A stretch of 29,466 nt of DNA, from the IMG/VR virus record IMGVR_UViG_3300018013_000023, positions 1-29,466 of that record. The stretch is one strand, 5' to 3'. Numbering within the stretch: the stretch's first letter is position 1; every line of letters begins with the position of its first letter. This DNA comes from a virus. Made by a program: the position numbers and the translations under genes. Positions 1 through 6,825 of this stretch are shown piece after piece. The notes below the pieces were generated by a model that worked only from the letters and a program-made list of their open reading frames with translations, searched no databases and was not told the origin of the DNA.

Positions 1-228
1 AATCCGGCGATGCGGGAAGAAGAGTCTCGCGCGCGGGCCAATGCAGTTCGTTTTAGGGGCGAATAGCGCGCAATAGCGCGTCTGGCAGGCACTTACGAGG
101 GGGAGCGGGCTGGAATAGCGGTCTGATACAGTTTTGGTGGGACGTCCGGCCGTTCGCAGAGGATCGACACAGTTTCAGGGGCTTTGCAGGGCAAATTCCG
201 AGCGTCTGAAAGTGTATTGAAACGAGGT
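1..228. other. Non-coding left flank, possible phage end
   Basis: No convincing gene lies here. The stretch follows the last gene of the leftward operon. It contains three similar short sites with a CAGTT core at about 43, 128 and 168 (ATGCAGTT, ATACAGTT, ACACAGTT). It also has AATAGCG copies at 62, 72 and 114, and TGTATTGA at 213-220, which matches my memory of the outermost bases of the phage Mu left end. Such a region could hold the phage terminus and transposase-binding sites. I cannot place the phage-host junction from this sequence alone. Confidence 0.35.
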
Positions 229-753
229 TCATAGGCCAAAGAGGGGAAGCTGTTTCTGGGGTGAACGGGCGGCGGGCTGTTGCCCCTTGCGGCGCTTGGC
301 GGTGAGGACCTGGTGGGCCAGGGCGAGGGCCTCGACGGTTTGGTCTTCGCGTGGAACGGGCTTACAGCGGAGCAGGAGGGCCTCGACCTTGGCGCGCATA
401 CTCTTGGCCTCGCCATAGTATTCTTCCCAGTGGTGGTGCCAGTGTTCCTGGACACAATGCGTGAGGTAGCCGGGCCAGTATTTCACGGTGGCCGTATTCC
501 CCTTGCGGACCACGTCCATTAGGACCTCGAGCATGATGGCCTGGTAGCGCGCGGCAGGGAGGGTGAAACCATGGCTGTTGATGAAGCGGGCCGGCCAGAG
601 AATCACGTAGCGGCGGATGAAGTTGGAATCCTGGGCCCACTTCTTTGCCGTCGCATCGCCGTAGAAGTGGTGGCGGACAAAGTCGAGGAGGCGGTTGACC
701 AGGTCCTCGGGTGTGTCCTGGCGCGGGCGGTCAGTTGGCTGGTCTGGTTTCAT
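229..753 (-). CDS. Hypothetical early protein with C-terminal clamp-binding-like peptide
   Basis: This 174-residue protein is the last gene of the leftward operon. I do not recognise a family. It is rich in Trp, His and Arg in the middle (a WHHHWEEYYG stretch at about residue 105) and looks soluble and mostly helical. The C-terminus reads KQLPLFGL; QLPLF fits the known bacterial sliding-clamp (DnaN) binding pentapeptide (QLxLF type), and the extreme C-terminus is a usual place for it. Recruitment of the host clamp is therefore inferred. The ATG at 753 lies inside the preceding small gene (23-nt overlap), suggesting coupled translation. No other function can be assigned. Confidence 0.75.
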   Translation of the reverse strand: MKPDQPTDRPRQDTPEDLVNRLLDFVRHHFYGDATAKKWAQDSNFIRRYVILWPARFINSHGFTLPAARYQAIMLEVLMDVVRKGNTATVKYWPGYLTHCVQEHWHHHWEEYYGEAKSMRAKVEALLLRCKPVPREDQTVEALALAHQVLTAKRRKGQQPAARSPQKQLPLFGL

Positions 754-874
754 CGGCAGGCGGGTCTTCTACCTCGGGCGAGGGTGGCGGGTTCGGTGGC
801 TCATCGGGCAAGGGCAAGGGCTTGGCCTCCCAGCAGGAGCCATCGGCGGCGATGAAGTCGGGCATAAAGGTCAT
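731..874 (-). CDS. Small proline-rich early protein
   Basis: This 47-codon reading frame starts at an ATG that overlaps the stop of the upstream gene (ATGA at 871-874). It ends inside the start of the downstream gene. It begins MTFMPDFIAADGSCWEAK and becomes very Pro/Glu/Asp-rich (PPNPPPSPEVEDPPADE). The overlaps on both sides match the spacing of the rest of the operon, which is the main argument that it is translated. No family is recognised. The alternative is a 117-nt gap between two genes, which would be unusual for this operon. Confidence 0.5.
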   Translation of the reverse strand: MTFMPDFIAADGSCWEAKPLPLPDEPPNPPPSPEVEDPPADETRPAN

Positions 875-1191
875 TTGATGAGCGCGTGGAGGCGGCGACC
901 GAGTGCGAGGGCGTAACGGATCATGCGCTTACCCTGGCTAAGCGCGGCGTCACGGGCCTGGGTGGCGGCCGGGAGGTCATCGCGCGTGAGTGTGTCGGTT
1001 AGGTGGTAGCCGGCTTGGCCGCGAACGACGTCGGCGCCGAGGGATTCGGCGATAAGCCGGACTTTGCGTTCCGACCAATTGAGTCCGGAGGTCAGTTCGT
1101 GGCGCGTCTGCCAGCCATGTCGCGCGAGCCAGGCGCGCAGGGCGGCCTGGTCATCTAGGTCGAGGGTGAATTGGAGTTCGGGCTGGTTCAC
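871..1191 (-). CDS. Small winged-helix-like early protein
   Basis: This is a 106-residue protein with a GTG start 2 nt after the upstream stop. The N-terminus is acidic (ELQFTLDLDDQ). Residues about 15-65 look like a winged-helix or HTH fold: helix, helix, recognition-like helix with SERKVRLIAESLG, then a hairpin with GQAGYHLT. The C-terminus is basic and helical. The pattern resembles small phage DNA-binding proteins that test for parity of two helices and a beta wing, but I cannot name a family. It is embedded in the early operon and probably acts on DNA or regulation; this is an inference from the fold guess only. Confidence 0.65.
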   Translation of the reverse strand: MNQPELQFTLDLDDQAALRAWLARHGWQTRHELTSGLNWSERKVRLIAESLGADVVRGQAGYHLTDTLTRDDLPAATQARDAALSQGKRMIRYALALGRRLHALIK

Positions 1192-1193
1192 CG

Positions 1194-2549
1194 TTAGTTG
1201 CCGAGTCTGGCCTTGAGGGCGCCCAGGATCTTGATCTGCGCCGCGCTCATGTGTTTCCTGGGGATGTGGACGCTGAGGACGGCCTCGCCGGTCCGGTGGA
1301 TGAACTGGCCGGTCGCACAGGGCGGAAAGCCGTAAGAGAGCGCAAGGCTAACGAACGCGGTGCGGGGCCAGGCGACATCTGGGTCGGTGCCCTTACCGGC
1401 TAGAATGACTCGGCTGATACGGAATTGCTGTTCCACGGCGGCCATGATGCGATCGAGGGTTGGCCGCGGCGGTTGTTCTTGCTCTGCCGGCTGTTTAACC
1501 GGACGGACGGGTTTGTCCTCCAGCAGACTGAATATGGCCGCAACCTGCCGGACACGGTCCGCTTGCAATGACCGGAAGTGAAGAACGCCGTCCTGGCCAA
1601 GCTCGAGCTTATGCACCTTTACGTGGTTCAGTTCCAACCAGAGAGCTTGCAGGGTCAACTCGGCAAGACCACGGTCGAGAGACCTGGTGAACAGCTTGGC
1701 TTCTTCGGAAGTCACGAAGTCGCGAAGCTGGCGGGCCGCCGAGCCAGGCTCGATCCCTTCACCCGTCATGATCTTGGCGCAGAGATCCGACAGGGCAGTA
1801 TGGCTTTCCCAAAAGTCAGCACCGGTTCCGGGTTTGCTCTCGGTCATCAAGGCGAAGGCGAAGGCGCTATGGATGCCGACCGTCCGCAGGCCAATGGTTC
1901 GCGGCCGGTGAAGAACGGCGTAGTCCACCGCTGGCTCGAAGGCCCTATAGACCTCGAGCGTCTGGCCAACCGAGAGCCGCCGCGTGCGCTGAGGGCAACA
2001 GAGATTGGCCACGCCCATGCAGAGCGAGGCAATGACACTGCCGCGCTTCAGTCCGTGCTGGATGGTCAACTGATCCCCAACCGACCTGGTCGCGCCACGA
2101 TCCACGCAATCCATCGTGGTCATTTCCCGGCCATCGATGGCGCTCGGCAGACCGAAGGTCACCATCATGCGGACGGTGCGCCCACTGAGGATTATGGCCA
2201 AGAGGCGGTGCTGGCCGTCGATCAGTTCGTCACGGTCATCAAAGGCAATGCCCTGGTGCGTGGCCGTCCACTGGTCGCGGAGCATGTCGCGGGCATAAGC
2301 CTTCACGACGTCTTCGCGGACCCGGCGGTTGTGGAAGTTATTCTTGATCCAACGCCTGGCCAGGTCTGGCGTGATGTCCATCCAGATGGACTGGACCTTG
2401 CCGAGCGAGGCGGCGGTGACGCCGTTCCTGGCCACAGGAAGGGGCTCGCCTGGTCCATAGATCCCAAGCCGGTGGCGCTCGGCCGCGTCAATGGCGAGGA
2501 GCGGGCTGAGTCCGGGTGCGAAGGGAGTCGATTGCGTTGCGGTTGTCAT
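1194..2549 (-). CDS. ParB-like domain protein with C-terminal DnaA-domain-IV-like module
   Basis: The protein has 451 residues. Residues about 60-135 resemble a ParB/Srx-type domain: a helical lead-in (RRVREDVVKAYARDML) followed by the DGQHR motif at 111-115, typical of ParB-like nuclease/CTPase folds. The middle (140-330) is helical and unassigned. A Pro/Gln-rich linker around 345-365 leads to a C-terminal module (about 370-449) laid out like DnaA domain IV: AWPR at 393-396, then a helix ending near SYGFPP and a final helical pair. The DnaA DHTTVLHA signature is not preserved. Chosen start ATG 2549 overlaps the upstream gene by 62 nt and has a poor ribosome site, so translation may begin further in. 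A DNA-binding role is inferred; whether it cuts, hydrolyses CTP or only binds is unknown. Confidence 0.7.
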   Translation of the reverse strand: MTTATQSTPFAPGLSPLLAIDAAERHRLGIYGPGEPLPVARNGVTAASLGKVQSIWMDITPDLARRWIKNNFHNRRVREDVVKAYARDMLRDQWTATHQGIAFDDRDELIDGQHRLLAIILSGRTVRMMVTFGLPSAIDGREMTTMDCVDRGATRSVGDQLTIQHGLKRGSVIASLCMGVANLCCPQRTRRLSVGQTLEVYRAFEPAVDYAVLHRPRTIGLRTVGIHSAFAFALMTESKPGTGADFWESHTALSDLCAKIMTGEGIEPGSAARQLRDFVTSEEAKLFTRSLDRGLAELTLQALWLELNHVKVHKLELGQDGVLHFRSLQADRVRQVAAIFSLLEDKPVRPVKQPAEQEQPPRPTLDRIMAAVEQQFRISRVILAGKGTDPDVAWPRTAFVSLALSYGFPPCATGQFIHRTGEAVLSVHIPRKHMSAAQIKILGALKARLGN

Positions 2550-3339
2550 GATTACCGTTTTGTTGATTTAACAGGAGGGCCGAGATGGCGCGACGCGATT
2601 TGGCCGCGCGATAGCGCATGGCGTTTTGGCGCGCGCAATCGGCCCTGGACCGCAAGCCGAGGTTGCGCGGGGACAGGTTGTTTTTATTCCCGTCCACGCA
2701 GATCACGGTGTAGCCGGCCGGGACCGGGCGGCCATTGTGCTGCACCCAGATGGTGTGATGGAGCGCGGGGCGGCCGGTGCCGGGCTTGAAAGGTCCAGGG
2801 TAGTAGCCGTCCCCCTTTGGGGACCAAAAGAAAAGCCGACGGTGCCAGATCACTCCCCGGCTGGCCAACTTGAGTTTGACTGGGGCGCTCCCAGAGTCGT
2901 GGCCGGCATTGGCCGCGCGGGCGATGTCCCAGGCACGGGGCGTCGTATAGTCGAACGGCTCGACGTTGCTGGAGAACGGCTCCTGCGGGCGCTCCTTCCC
3001 GCGCTTCAGCTTGCGCCGTGCGCGGGCAATGAACTCGGCCCGCTTGTTCATCGGCCAATGCCGCCACTCAACCTTGAGCTGAGGCGGTATCATGATCCGC
3101 GTTAGGCCGGCAATCATGACATCGATTTGGGCCGGCGTAGCCGGAGTGTGGGGGGCCCAACAGCCGTTTGGCAGATGGCGATTTGGAGGGAGGGGCGGCC
3201 GGACGGCGAGGCCGCGGCGCTGGAAGACCTTCCGGAGTGATCCGCGGTCGTGTCCATAGGCGCGGGCCAGACCGGCCAGCGAACAACCACGCTGGTAGTC
3301 GGCATACATCGTGGAGACGAGATCGGAGGGGAGGGTCAT
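2488..3339 (-). CDS. HNH-like endonuclease with N-terminal HTH
   Basis: The protein has 283 residues. Residues about 17-47 form an HTH-like segment (SLAGLARAYGHDRGSLRKVF). Residues about 165-240 match the HNH_3-type layout seen in phage homing-like nucleases: a HHTIWVQHNG strand-helix start, a PVPAGYTVICVDGN hairpin, and NNLSPRNL, giving the final Asn. The His usually found before the DGN turn is Cys here (ICVDGN), so catalysis is uncertain. ATG 3339 overlaps the upstream stop (ATGA). Its position inside an operon rather than in an intron argues for a phage accessory or packaging-support nuclease, or a decayed homing enzyme. Confidence 0.65.
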   Translation of the reverse strand: MTLPSDLVSTMYADYQRGCSLAGLARAYGHDRGSLRKVFQRRGLAVRPPLPPNRHLPNGCWAPHTPATPAQIDVMIAGLTRIMIPPQLKVEWRHWPMNKRAEFIARARRKLKRGKERPQEPFSSNVEPFDYTTPRAWDIARAANAGHDSGSAPVKLKLASRGVIWHRRLFFWSPKGDGYYPGPFKPGTGRPALHHTIWVQHNGRPVPAGYTVICVDGNKNNLSPRNLGLRSRADCARQNAMRYRAAKSRRAISALLLNQQNGNHDNRNAIDSLRTRTQPAPRH

Positions 3340-3719
3340 GGGTCAACGGCCTCCTCTGGCGGGGAAAGGCCAATCATGTGGTAACCGCAGGCGGGGCAGT
3401 AGAGCTGTTTGATGTGGGCCCGTCCGCAGATGTCTGCTTCTCGGACGAATGATCCAAAGTCGAACTGGTAAGCGCAGTGCTGGCACTTGGGAGGCCCGTG
3501 ATGATTGATGCAACCCTCTACTCTCACGACGTCGCCGGTCATGGCGCTGGCCTCGTAAAAGGCATTCCATCGACGGCGCCGTAAAGACTTGGCGGCGCGG
3601 ACCTGTAGCACAAGCAGGCGCTTCTCCATCCTCCTGGCGGCCCGCTTGATCTCGACCGTATCGGGCGCGAATGTCTTAACCGCGTCCAACAGGGTAACAG
3701 TTGCGTCCAGAAGATTCAC
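3336..3719 (-). CDS. Zinc-ribbon early protein
   Basis: This 127-residue protein uses a GTG start, with AAGGGA just upstream and the previous stop 3 nt away. The N-terminal 60 residues are helical and very basic (KRLLVLQVRAAKSLRRRRW). The C-terminal half has a zinc-ribbon pattern: CQHC, then C (ICGRAH), then CPACGYHMIG. A metal-stabilised nucleic-acid or protein-binding role is inferred. It belongs to a set of small Cys-rich genes in this operon. No specific family is recognised. Confidence 0.65.
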   Translation of the reverse strand: MNLLDATVTLLDAVKTFAPDTVEIKRAARRMEKRLLVLQVRAAKSLRRRRWNAFYEASAMTGDVVRVEGCINHHGPPKCQHCAYQFDFGSFVREADICGRAHIKQLYCPACGYHMIGLSPPEEAVDP

Positions 3720-3722
3720 CGG

Positions 3723-4121
3723 TCATTCCCTTGTGGCGGCGCGCAGTTGCTCCGTCAGTCTGTTGAGTTCGATTTCGTTGGCAGAACGCACACGCTCGAA
3801 GTATCGCAGGATCAAGGTGCGGTGGTTGTTGATCCAGTCCTCATACTTCCGGACTGAGTTGCAGGGACAGCCCCAGACGAATCGGCGCCCATCAATGTAA
3901 CCGAAGGAGATGGCATCGCTGGTGTTGTTCTCCTGGTATTTTTCGGGCTCCGCTTTGGCCGCCTGCTGCAGACATTCAAGCTCACCCTCATCCATGTAAT
4001 GACCGGAGCCGACGTAATGGGTAACCCCGCAGAATTCACACTCGGCAGCCGGTGTGCCGCCGTCGCAGAGGACATCAGCGAATTCTTCACTGGGGGGATC
4101 GAGCTTGGGTTTCTTGCTCAT
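3723..4121 (-). CDS. Cys-rich early protein, putative zinc binder
   Basis: This is a 132-residue acidic protein. CEFCG with a following His (THYVGSGHYM) in the first third, and WGCPCNSVRKYEDW near residue 85, suggest one zinc site built from two Cys pairs. A long C-terminal helix follows (about 95-130). It starts at ATG 4121, 4 nt after the upstream stop. I have no family name for it. The CEFCG...CPC layout looks like a structured metal-binding protein rather than a disordered accessory peptide. Confidence 0.65.
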   Translation of the reverse strand: MSKKPKLDPPSEEFADVLCDGGTPAAECEFCGVTHYVGSGHYMDEGELECLQQAAKAEPEKYQENNTSDAISFGYIDGRRFVWGCPCNSVRKYEDWINNHRTLILRYFERVRSANEIELNRLTEQLRAATRE

Positions 4122-4125
4122 GCGC

Positions 4126-4677
4126 TCAGAAGGGTTGATTCTCGCTGACCGCGGCCAAGTCGGGCGCCGGTTCCGTGGGTTTGGCGGCCCTGGCGCGGCG
4201 GCGCACGTTCAGCGTCATCATGAGCTGGTGCAGACTCTCGGTGGGAAGATCGTCCAGAGCGCTGAGCCCGGCGCAAATATGGGCGCACTGGGGAAGGGCG
4301 AGGACATAGGCATCGCCGCCGAGCGGCTCAGCGTGTTTGCGGATGCGCCAGAGGAGGCGGCGCCGGAAGCCTGGAGTGTCCGCGGTAAGGATCCGGTTAG
4401 GCCGCCGTTGATGGTCGCGGCCGGCCGTGACAGTGATCAGCTCGGCTGGGAGCGTCTCGACCGTAAGGGCCACCTTGTCGGCGAACATGCCCAGGTGGGC
4501 ATAGACGTGGTCGATGTCGCCGGTGTTGTCCAGGTCGTTCATGCTGAGGACCTGACGGCCAACGGCCTGGCTGATGACCTGGAGGCGGCGGTCGCGGTCC
4601 TGGGGATCCCAACCCTGGGCTCGGCAGGCGCGGGGCCAGCGGTCCAGGAGGATTGACATGCGTTGTTTGGCGGTCAT
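4126..4677 (-). CDS. Early regulatory protein, possibly GemA/gp16-like
   Basis: The protein has 183 residues. The N-terminal half (RLQVISQAVGRQVLSMNDL followed by DIDHVYAHLGMF) has the general layout of Mu GemA/gp16 (DUF1018) proteins: a short helix with a VTGK-like turn, then a helix ending in a 'hxxhLxxxG' pattern. The match is weak and the rest is unlike GemA as I remember it. GemA homologues modulate host gene expression or gyrase in Mu-type phages, so such a role would fit this operon. Treat the name as a hypothesis. It starts at ATG 4677, 4 nt after the preceding stop. Confidence 0.55.
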   Translation of the reverse strand: MTAKQRMSILLDRWPRACRAQGWDPQDRDRRLQVISQAVGRQVLSMNDLDNTGDIDHVYAHLGMFADKVALTVETLPAELITVTAGRDHQRRPNRILTADTPGFRRRLLWRIRKHAEPLGGDAYVLALPQCAHICAGLSALDDLPTESLHQLMMTLNVRRRARAAKPTEPAPDLAAVSENQPF

Positions 4678-4681
4678 GGGC

Positions 4682-5212
4682 TTAATGCTTGATCTGTCTC
4701 AGCCCGGTTAGCATGGCGAAGCGGTCAGCCAGCCGTTCCACGGTCGCCCTGGTCTGGCCGCAGACCTCAGCACGCTCTTTCAGGGCGCGCAGGCCATGCA
4801 ACACGTTTCCATGATCCATTAGGCGATCCCCCAACCGGAAGCGGCGACCGATTTGATCGAGAGAGAGAGGTGTGAAGTCCCTGGCGACTCGCATGGCGTG
4901 GAACCGCGGCCACACGATGTGCTCAGCCTTCGATCGCAACGCCAAATCATCCCGCGAGAGCCGAAAATATTCGCGGACAAGTCCCTTCGCGCACTCTACT
5001 ACCGTGTCCCAGTTGGCTGACTCCTTGCGCCAGGGTTTTACCAACTCCTCGAGCATTTCTCGCAGTTGCAAGATCTCCGAAGTACCTTTCGCCATCCAGG
5101 CCTCCAAGATCTCCAACCTCGCGACGACAGCGGCTCGCTCGGGATCAACCGCGCCTAGGTGACACACTTGTGTTGCCGGGTCAGTAAGCGAGTTCGAAGT
5201 TCGCGTCCTCAT
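4682..5212 (-). CDS. DnaA-domain-IV-like DNA-binding protein
   Basis: The protein has 176 residues from the ATG at 5212, chosen because it forms an ATGA overlap with the upstream stop; a TTG two codons earlier is the alternative. Residues 25-70 look like a coiled coil. Residues about 76-165 match DnaA domain IV closely: VREYFRLSRDDL, a basic loop, VWPRFHAMRVARDFTPLSL, DQIGRRFR and DHGNVLHGLRAL. E. coli DnaA has YYKI...ADLL, ARPRQMAMALAKELTNHSL, PEIGDAFG and DHTTVLHA at the same points. There is no AAA+ domain. It probably binds DnaA-box-like DNA; replication or regulatory use by the phage is inferred. Confidence 0.8.
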   Translation of the reverse strand: MRTRTSNSLTDPATQVCHLGAVDPERAAVVARLEILEAWMAKGTSEILQLREMLEELVKPWRKESANWDTVVECAKGLVREYFRLSRDDLALRSKAEHIVWPRFHAMRVARDFTPLSLDQIGRRFRLGDRLMDHGNVLHGLRALKERAEVCGQTRATVERLADRFAMLTGLRQIKH

Positions 5213-5580
5213 TGGCAAAGCTCCATTAGGGCGGCGTAGTAGTCATCGTCCGGCTCTTCATCCCAGGCCTCGTCCGCTCGAACCTGGTCATAGCAGTGGT
5301 CACAAAGGCCCGGATGGCCAAAATCGAAGCTCTCAATGCCAGCCCAAAAATCACCGCAGGAACGGCAGTAGCCGGCCTCCTGGGCGTGCTTGCGGCAAAG
5401 CACCTCATCTGGCGCGCGCTCGCGGGCCTTGGCCCGTTCAGATCCTCTGCCGTGGCTCCAGATCAGCCGCGGCGGCTCGGGCAGGAAGCAGGCGATTGCG
5501 TGGGGGCCTCCGCATTTCTGACAGACTTGGCGCCGCACATAATAGCGGAGCCGGCGCTTGGCTTTGTAGCGGACGCTCAT
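5209..5580 (-). CDS. Multi-zinc-ribbon early protein
   Basis: The protein has 123 residues from ATG 5580. Three Cys pairs are visible: CQKCGGPHAIAC near residue 20, CRKH...YCRSCGDFW in the middle, and CDHCYDQV near residue 100. The N-terminus is strongly basic (YKAKRRLRYYVRRQ) and the C-terminus strongly acidic (EAWDEEPDDDYY). This suggests one or two zinc ribbons with a nucleic-acid-facing N-terminus and an acidic tail that could touch a partner. No family is recognised. It overlaps the next gene by ATGA. Confidence 0.65.
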   Translation of the reverse strand: MSVRYKAKRRLRYYVRRQVCQKCGGPHAIACFLPEPPRLIWSHGRGSERAKARERAPDEVLCRKHAQEAGYCRSCGDFWAGIESFDFGHPGLCDHCYDQVRADEAWDEEPDDDYYAALMELCQ

Positions 5581-5584
5581 AGGC

Positions 5585-5992
5585 TCAGAAGGGTTTGTCA
5601 TCGCCGCCCAGCCCGTCCTCGAAAGCACGGAACGCGCAATCGAGGGCGACCATTTCCCGGCCGAGGGCGCAACTGGCCTGGACGTCCTCTTCAAGCTTGG
5701 CCAGCCAGGCGGCGATGGTGCGGGCTCTGAAGTTGAACAGGATGCCAATGGTTTTGAGATCGTAGCTCGTGTAGCGGCGCACAAGCCAGGCCGCGACCGA
5801 TTGAGCGAACCGGACGGACCGGGTCGTGCCGTACTTTTCGAGCTGCTCCGATGTCACCGCGAACTTACGGCAGGCAAACCGGACCACGCGGGCGGCCATG
5901 TCAAAATCGGCAACGGAGCCGCCGAGGCGAGCCGCGCGCCGATGTTGCCTCTGACTCGGGGGCGTTTGGCTGTCGAACTTGGTCGGGTTCAT
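5585..5992 (-). CDS. DnaA-domain-IV-like DNA-binding protein
   Basis: This is a 135-residue protein. After a basic N-terminal 25 residues, residues about 32-125 follow DnaA domain IV: VRFACRKFAVTSEQL, then RSVRFAQSVAAWLVRRYT, SYDLKTIGILFNF, and RTIAAWLAKLEEDV. The WPR and DHTTVLHA signatures are degenerate (RFAQ, RARTIAAW), so box recognition has probably shifted. It is the second stand-alone module of this type in the operon, two genes before the better-conserved copy. The ATG at 5992 overlaps the upstream stop (ATGA). A DNA-binding role is inferred from the fold. Confidence 0.75.
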   Translation of the reverse strand: MNPTKFDSQTPPSQRQHRRAARLGGSVADFDMAARVVRFACRKFAVTSEQLEKYGTTRSVRFAQSVAAWLVRRYTSYDLKTIGILFNFRARTIAAWLAKLEEDVQASCALGREMVALDCAFRAFEDGLGGDDKPF

Positions 5993-6231
5993 GGGAAATT
6001 AACCCGCACACAGCGGGGTTTCAGCATCGGGGTCCGTTTCGCCTGCTCGTTGGCCCAGGCCTGTGGAGCCAGCACCTCGGCGAGCGCCCAGCGGCCGGCG
6101 AGAGCCGGATGGCGGAAGCTCTCGGCGGGCAATAGCGAATAAAGGATGTCGCGCTGTTGCGGGGTGAGCGCCTGGGGGCAGAGCGCGGCAACGGGCCAGT
6201 TGCCGTCAGTCACGAGGTCGATGGGGATCAT
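5989..6231 (-). CDS. Hypothetical early protein
   Basis: This is an 80-residue protein without recognised family. It begins MIPIDLVTDGNWPVAALC and contains a helical middle (TPQQRDILYSLL, then GRWALAEVLAPQAWANEQ). It starts at ATG 6231 and ends in an ATGA overlap with the following DnaA-domain-IV-like gene, so the two are probably translated together. A preceding short spacer (6232-6259) carries a TTGAGGGTTGAGG tract like the one before the B gene. Confidence 0.6.
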   Translation of the reverse strand: MIPIDLVTDGNWPVAALCPQALTPQQRDILYSLLPAESFRHPALAGRWALAEVLAPQAWANEQAKRTPMLKPRCVRVNFP

Positions 6232-6259
6232 TGGGATTGAGGGTTGAGGATTGGACGGG

Positions 6260-6478
6260 TTAACGCAGGCCGCGAAACAGCGCCCAGGCGAACCACATCA
6301 AGATCGCGATGAGCAGAATTAGCCTGGCCAGGTCACAGCAGGCCGCCAGGCACCCGATGCCGGCGCCGAAGAGCAACGTGCCGGCACACAGACCGCAAAT
6401 GGCAAATCCGCGACGGAGCAAGAACCGCCTTGGCGCCCGGCGACTCGGCAATAAGGGATAGCGAATCAGCGGCATCAT
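6260..6478 (-). CDS. Small membrane protein
   Basis: This 72-residue protein starts at ATG 6478, chosen because it forms an ATGA overlap with the upstream stop; starts further upstream would overlap more. The first 25 residues are basic and Pro/Arg-rich. Two hydrophobic helices follow: about 26-50 (FAICGLCAGTLLFGAGIGCL) and about 53-70 (ARLILLIAILMWFAWALF). It therefore probably sits in the inner membrane with a cytoplasmic basic tail. Its place among early genes points away from late lysis and towards superinfection exclusion or another membrane function, but that is speculation. Confidence 0.6.
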   Translation of the reverse strand: MMPLIRYPLLPSRRAPRRFLLRRGFAICGLCAGTLLFGAGIGCLAACCDLARLILLIAILMWFAWALFRGLR

Positions 6479-6825
6479 GTTGCCTCCTTTTCCCGCCACT
6501 TATTTGCCAGGATTTCTTTGACCCGGCAGCCGGTTATATCGTTGAACGGCACGGTCGCCAGGTAAGCGTCGATTTCATGGATGAGTTCCGTGGCGGCTCG
6601 CTCGACACTCCGGGGAGCCAGTTTGTGGCGGACCTGGTCGACCGGCTCGCCCCACAACGCGGCGGCTGCCTCAGTGAGCAGGGCGAAGGACTGCGTTCCG
6701 AGTCCGAGGTGGTAGCCGACTTCGTGGTTCTCATTCATGATGCGAAGCACGTGTTCGATCGCCCTTTTGGCCTTGTCCTCGTTTGACAGGCCGTCCATTT
6801 GCGTGTCGCTGAACATGTCGCTCAT
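6475..6825 (-). CDS. Hypothetical early protein after gam
   Basis: This is a 116-residue, mainly helical, mildly acidic protein beginning MSDMFSDTQMDGLSNEDKAK. No family is recognised and no membrane or metal motifs are seen. ATG 6825 overlaps the stop of the gam-like gene (ATGA), and its own stop overlaps the small membrane gene. The tight coupling to gam suggests joint expression early in infection or induction. Confidence 0.65.
   Translation of the reverse strand: MSDMFSDTQMDGLSNEDKAKRAIEHVLRIMNENHEVGYHLGLGTQSFALLTEAAAALWGEPVDQVRHKLAPRSVERAATELIHEIDAYLATVPFNDITGCRVKEILANKWREKEAT

Noticed and set aside
1578-2789. 403-codon plus-strand open frame
   Set aside because: It is opposite the ParB-like gene, which has the DGQHR motif and operon overlaps; the shadow has none.
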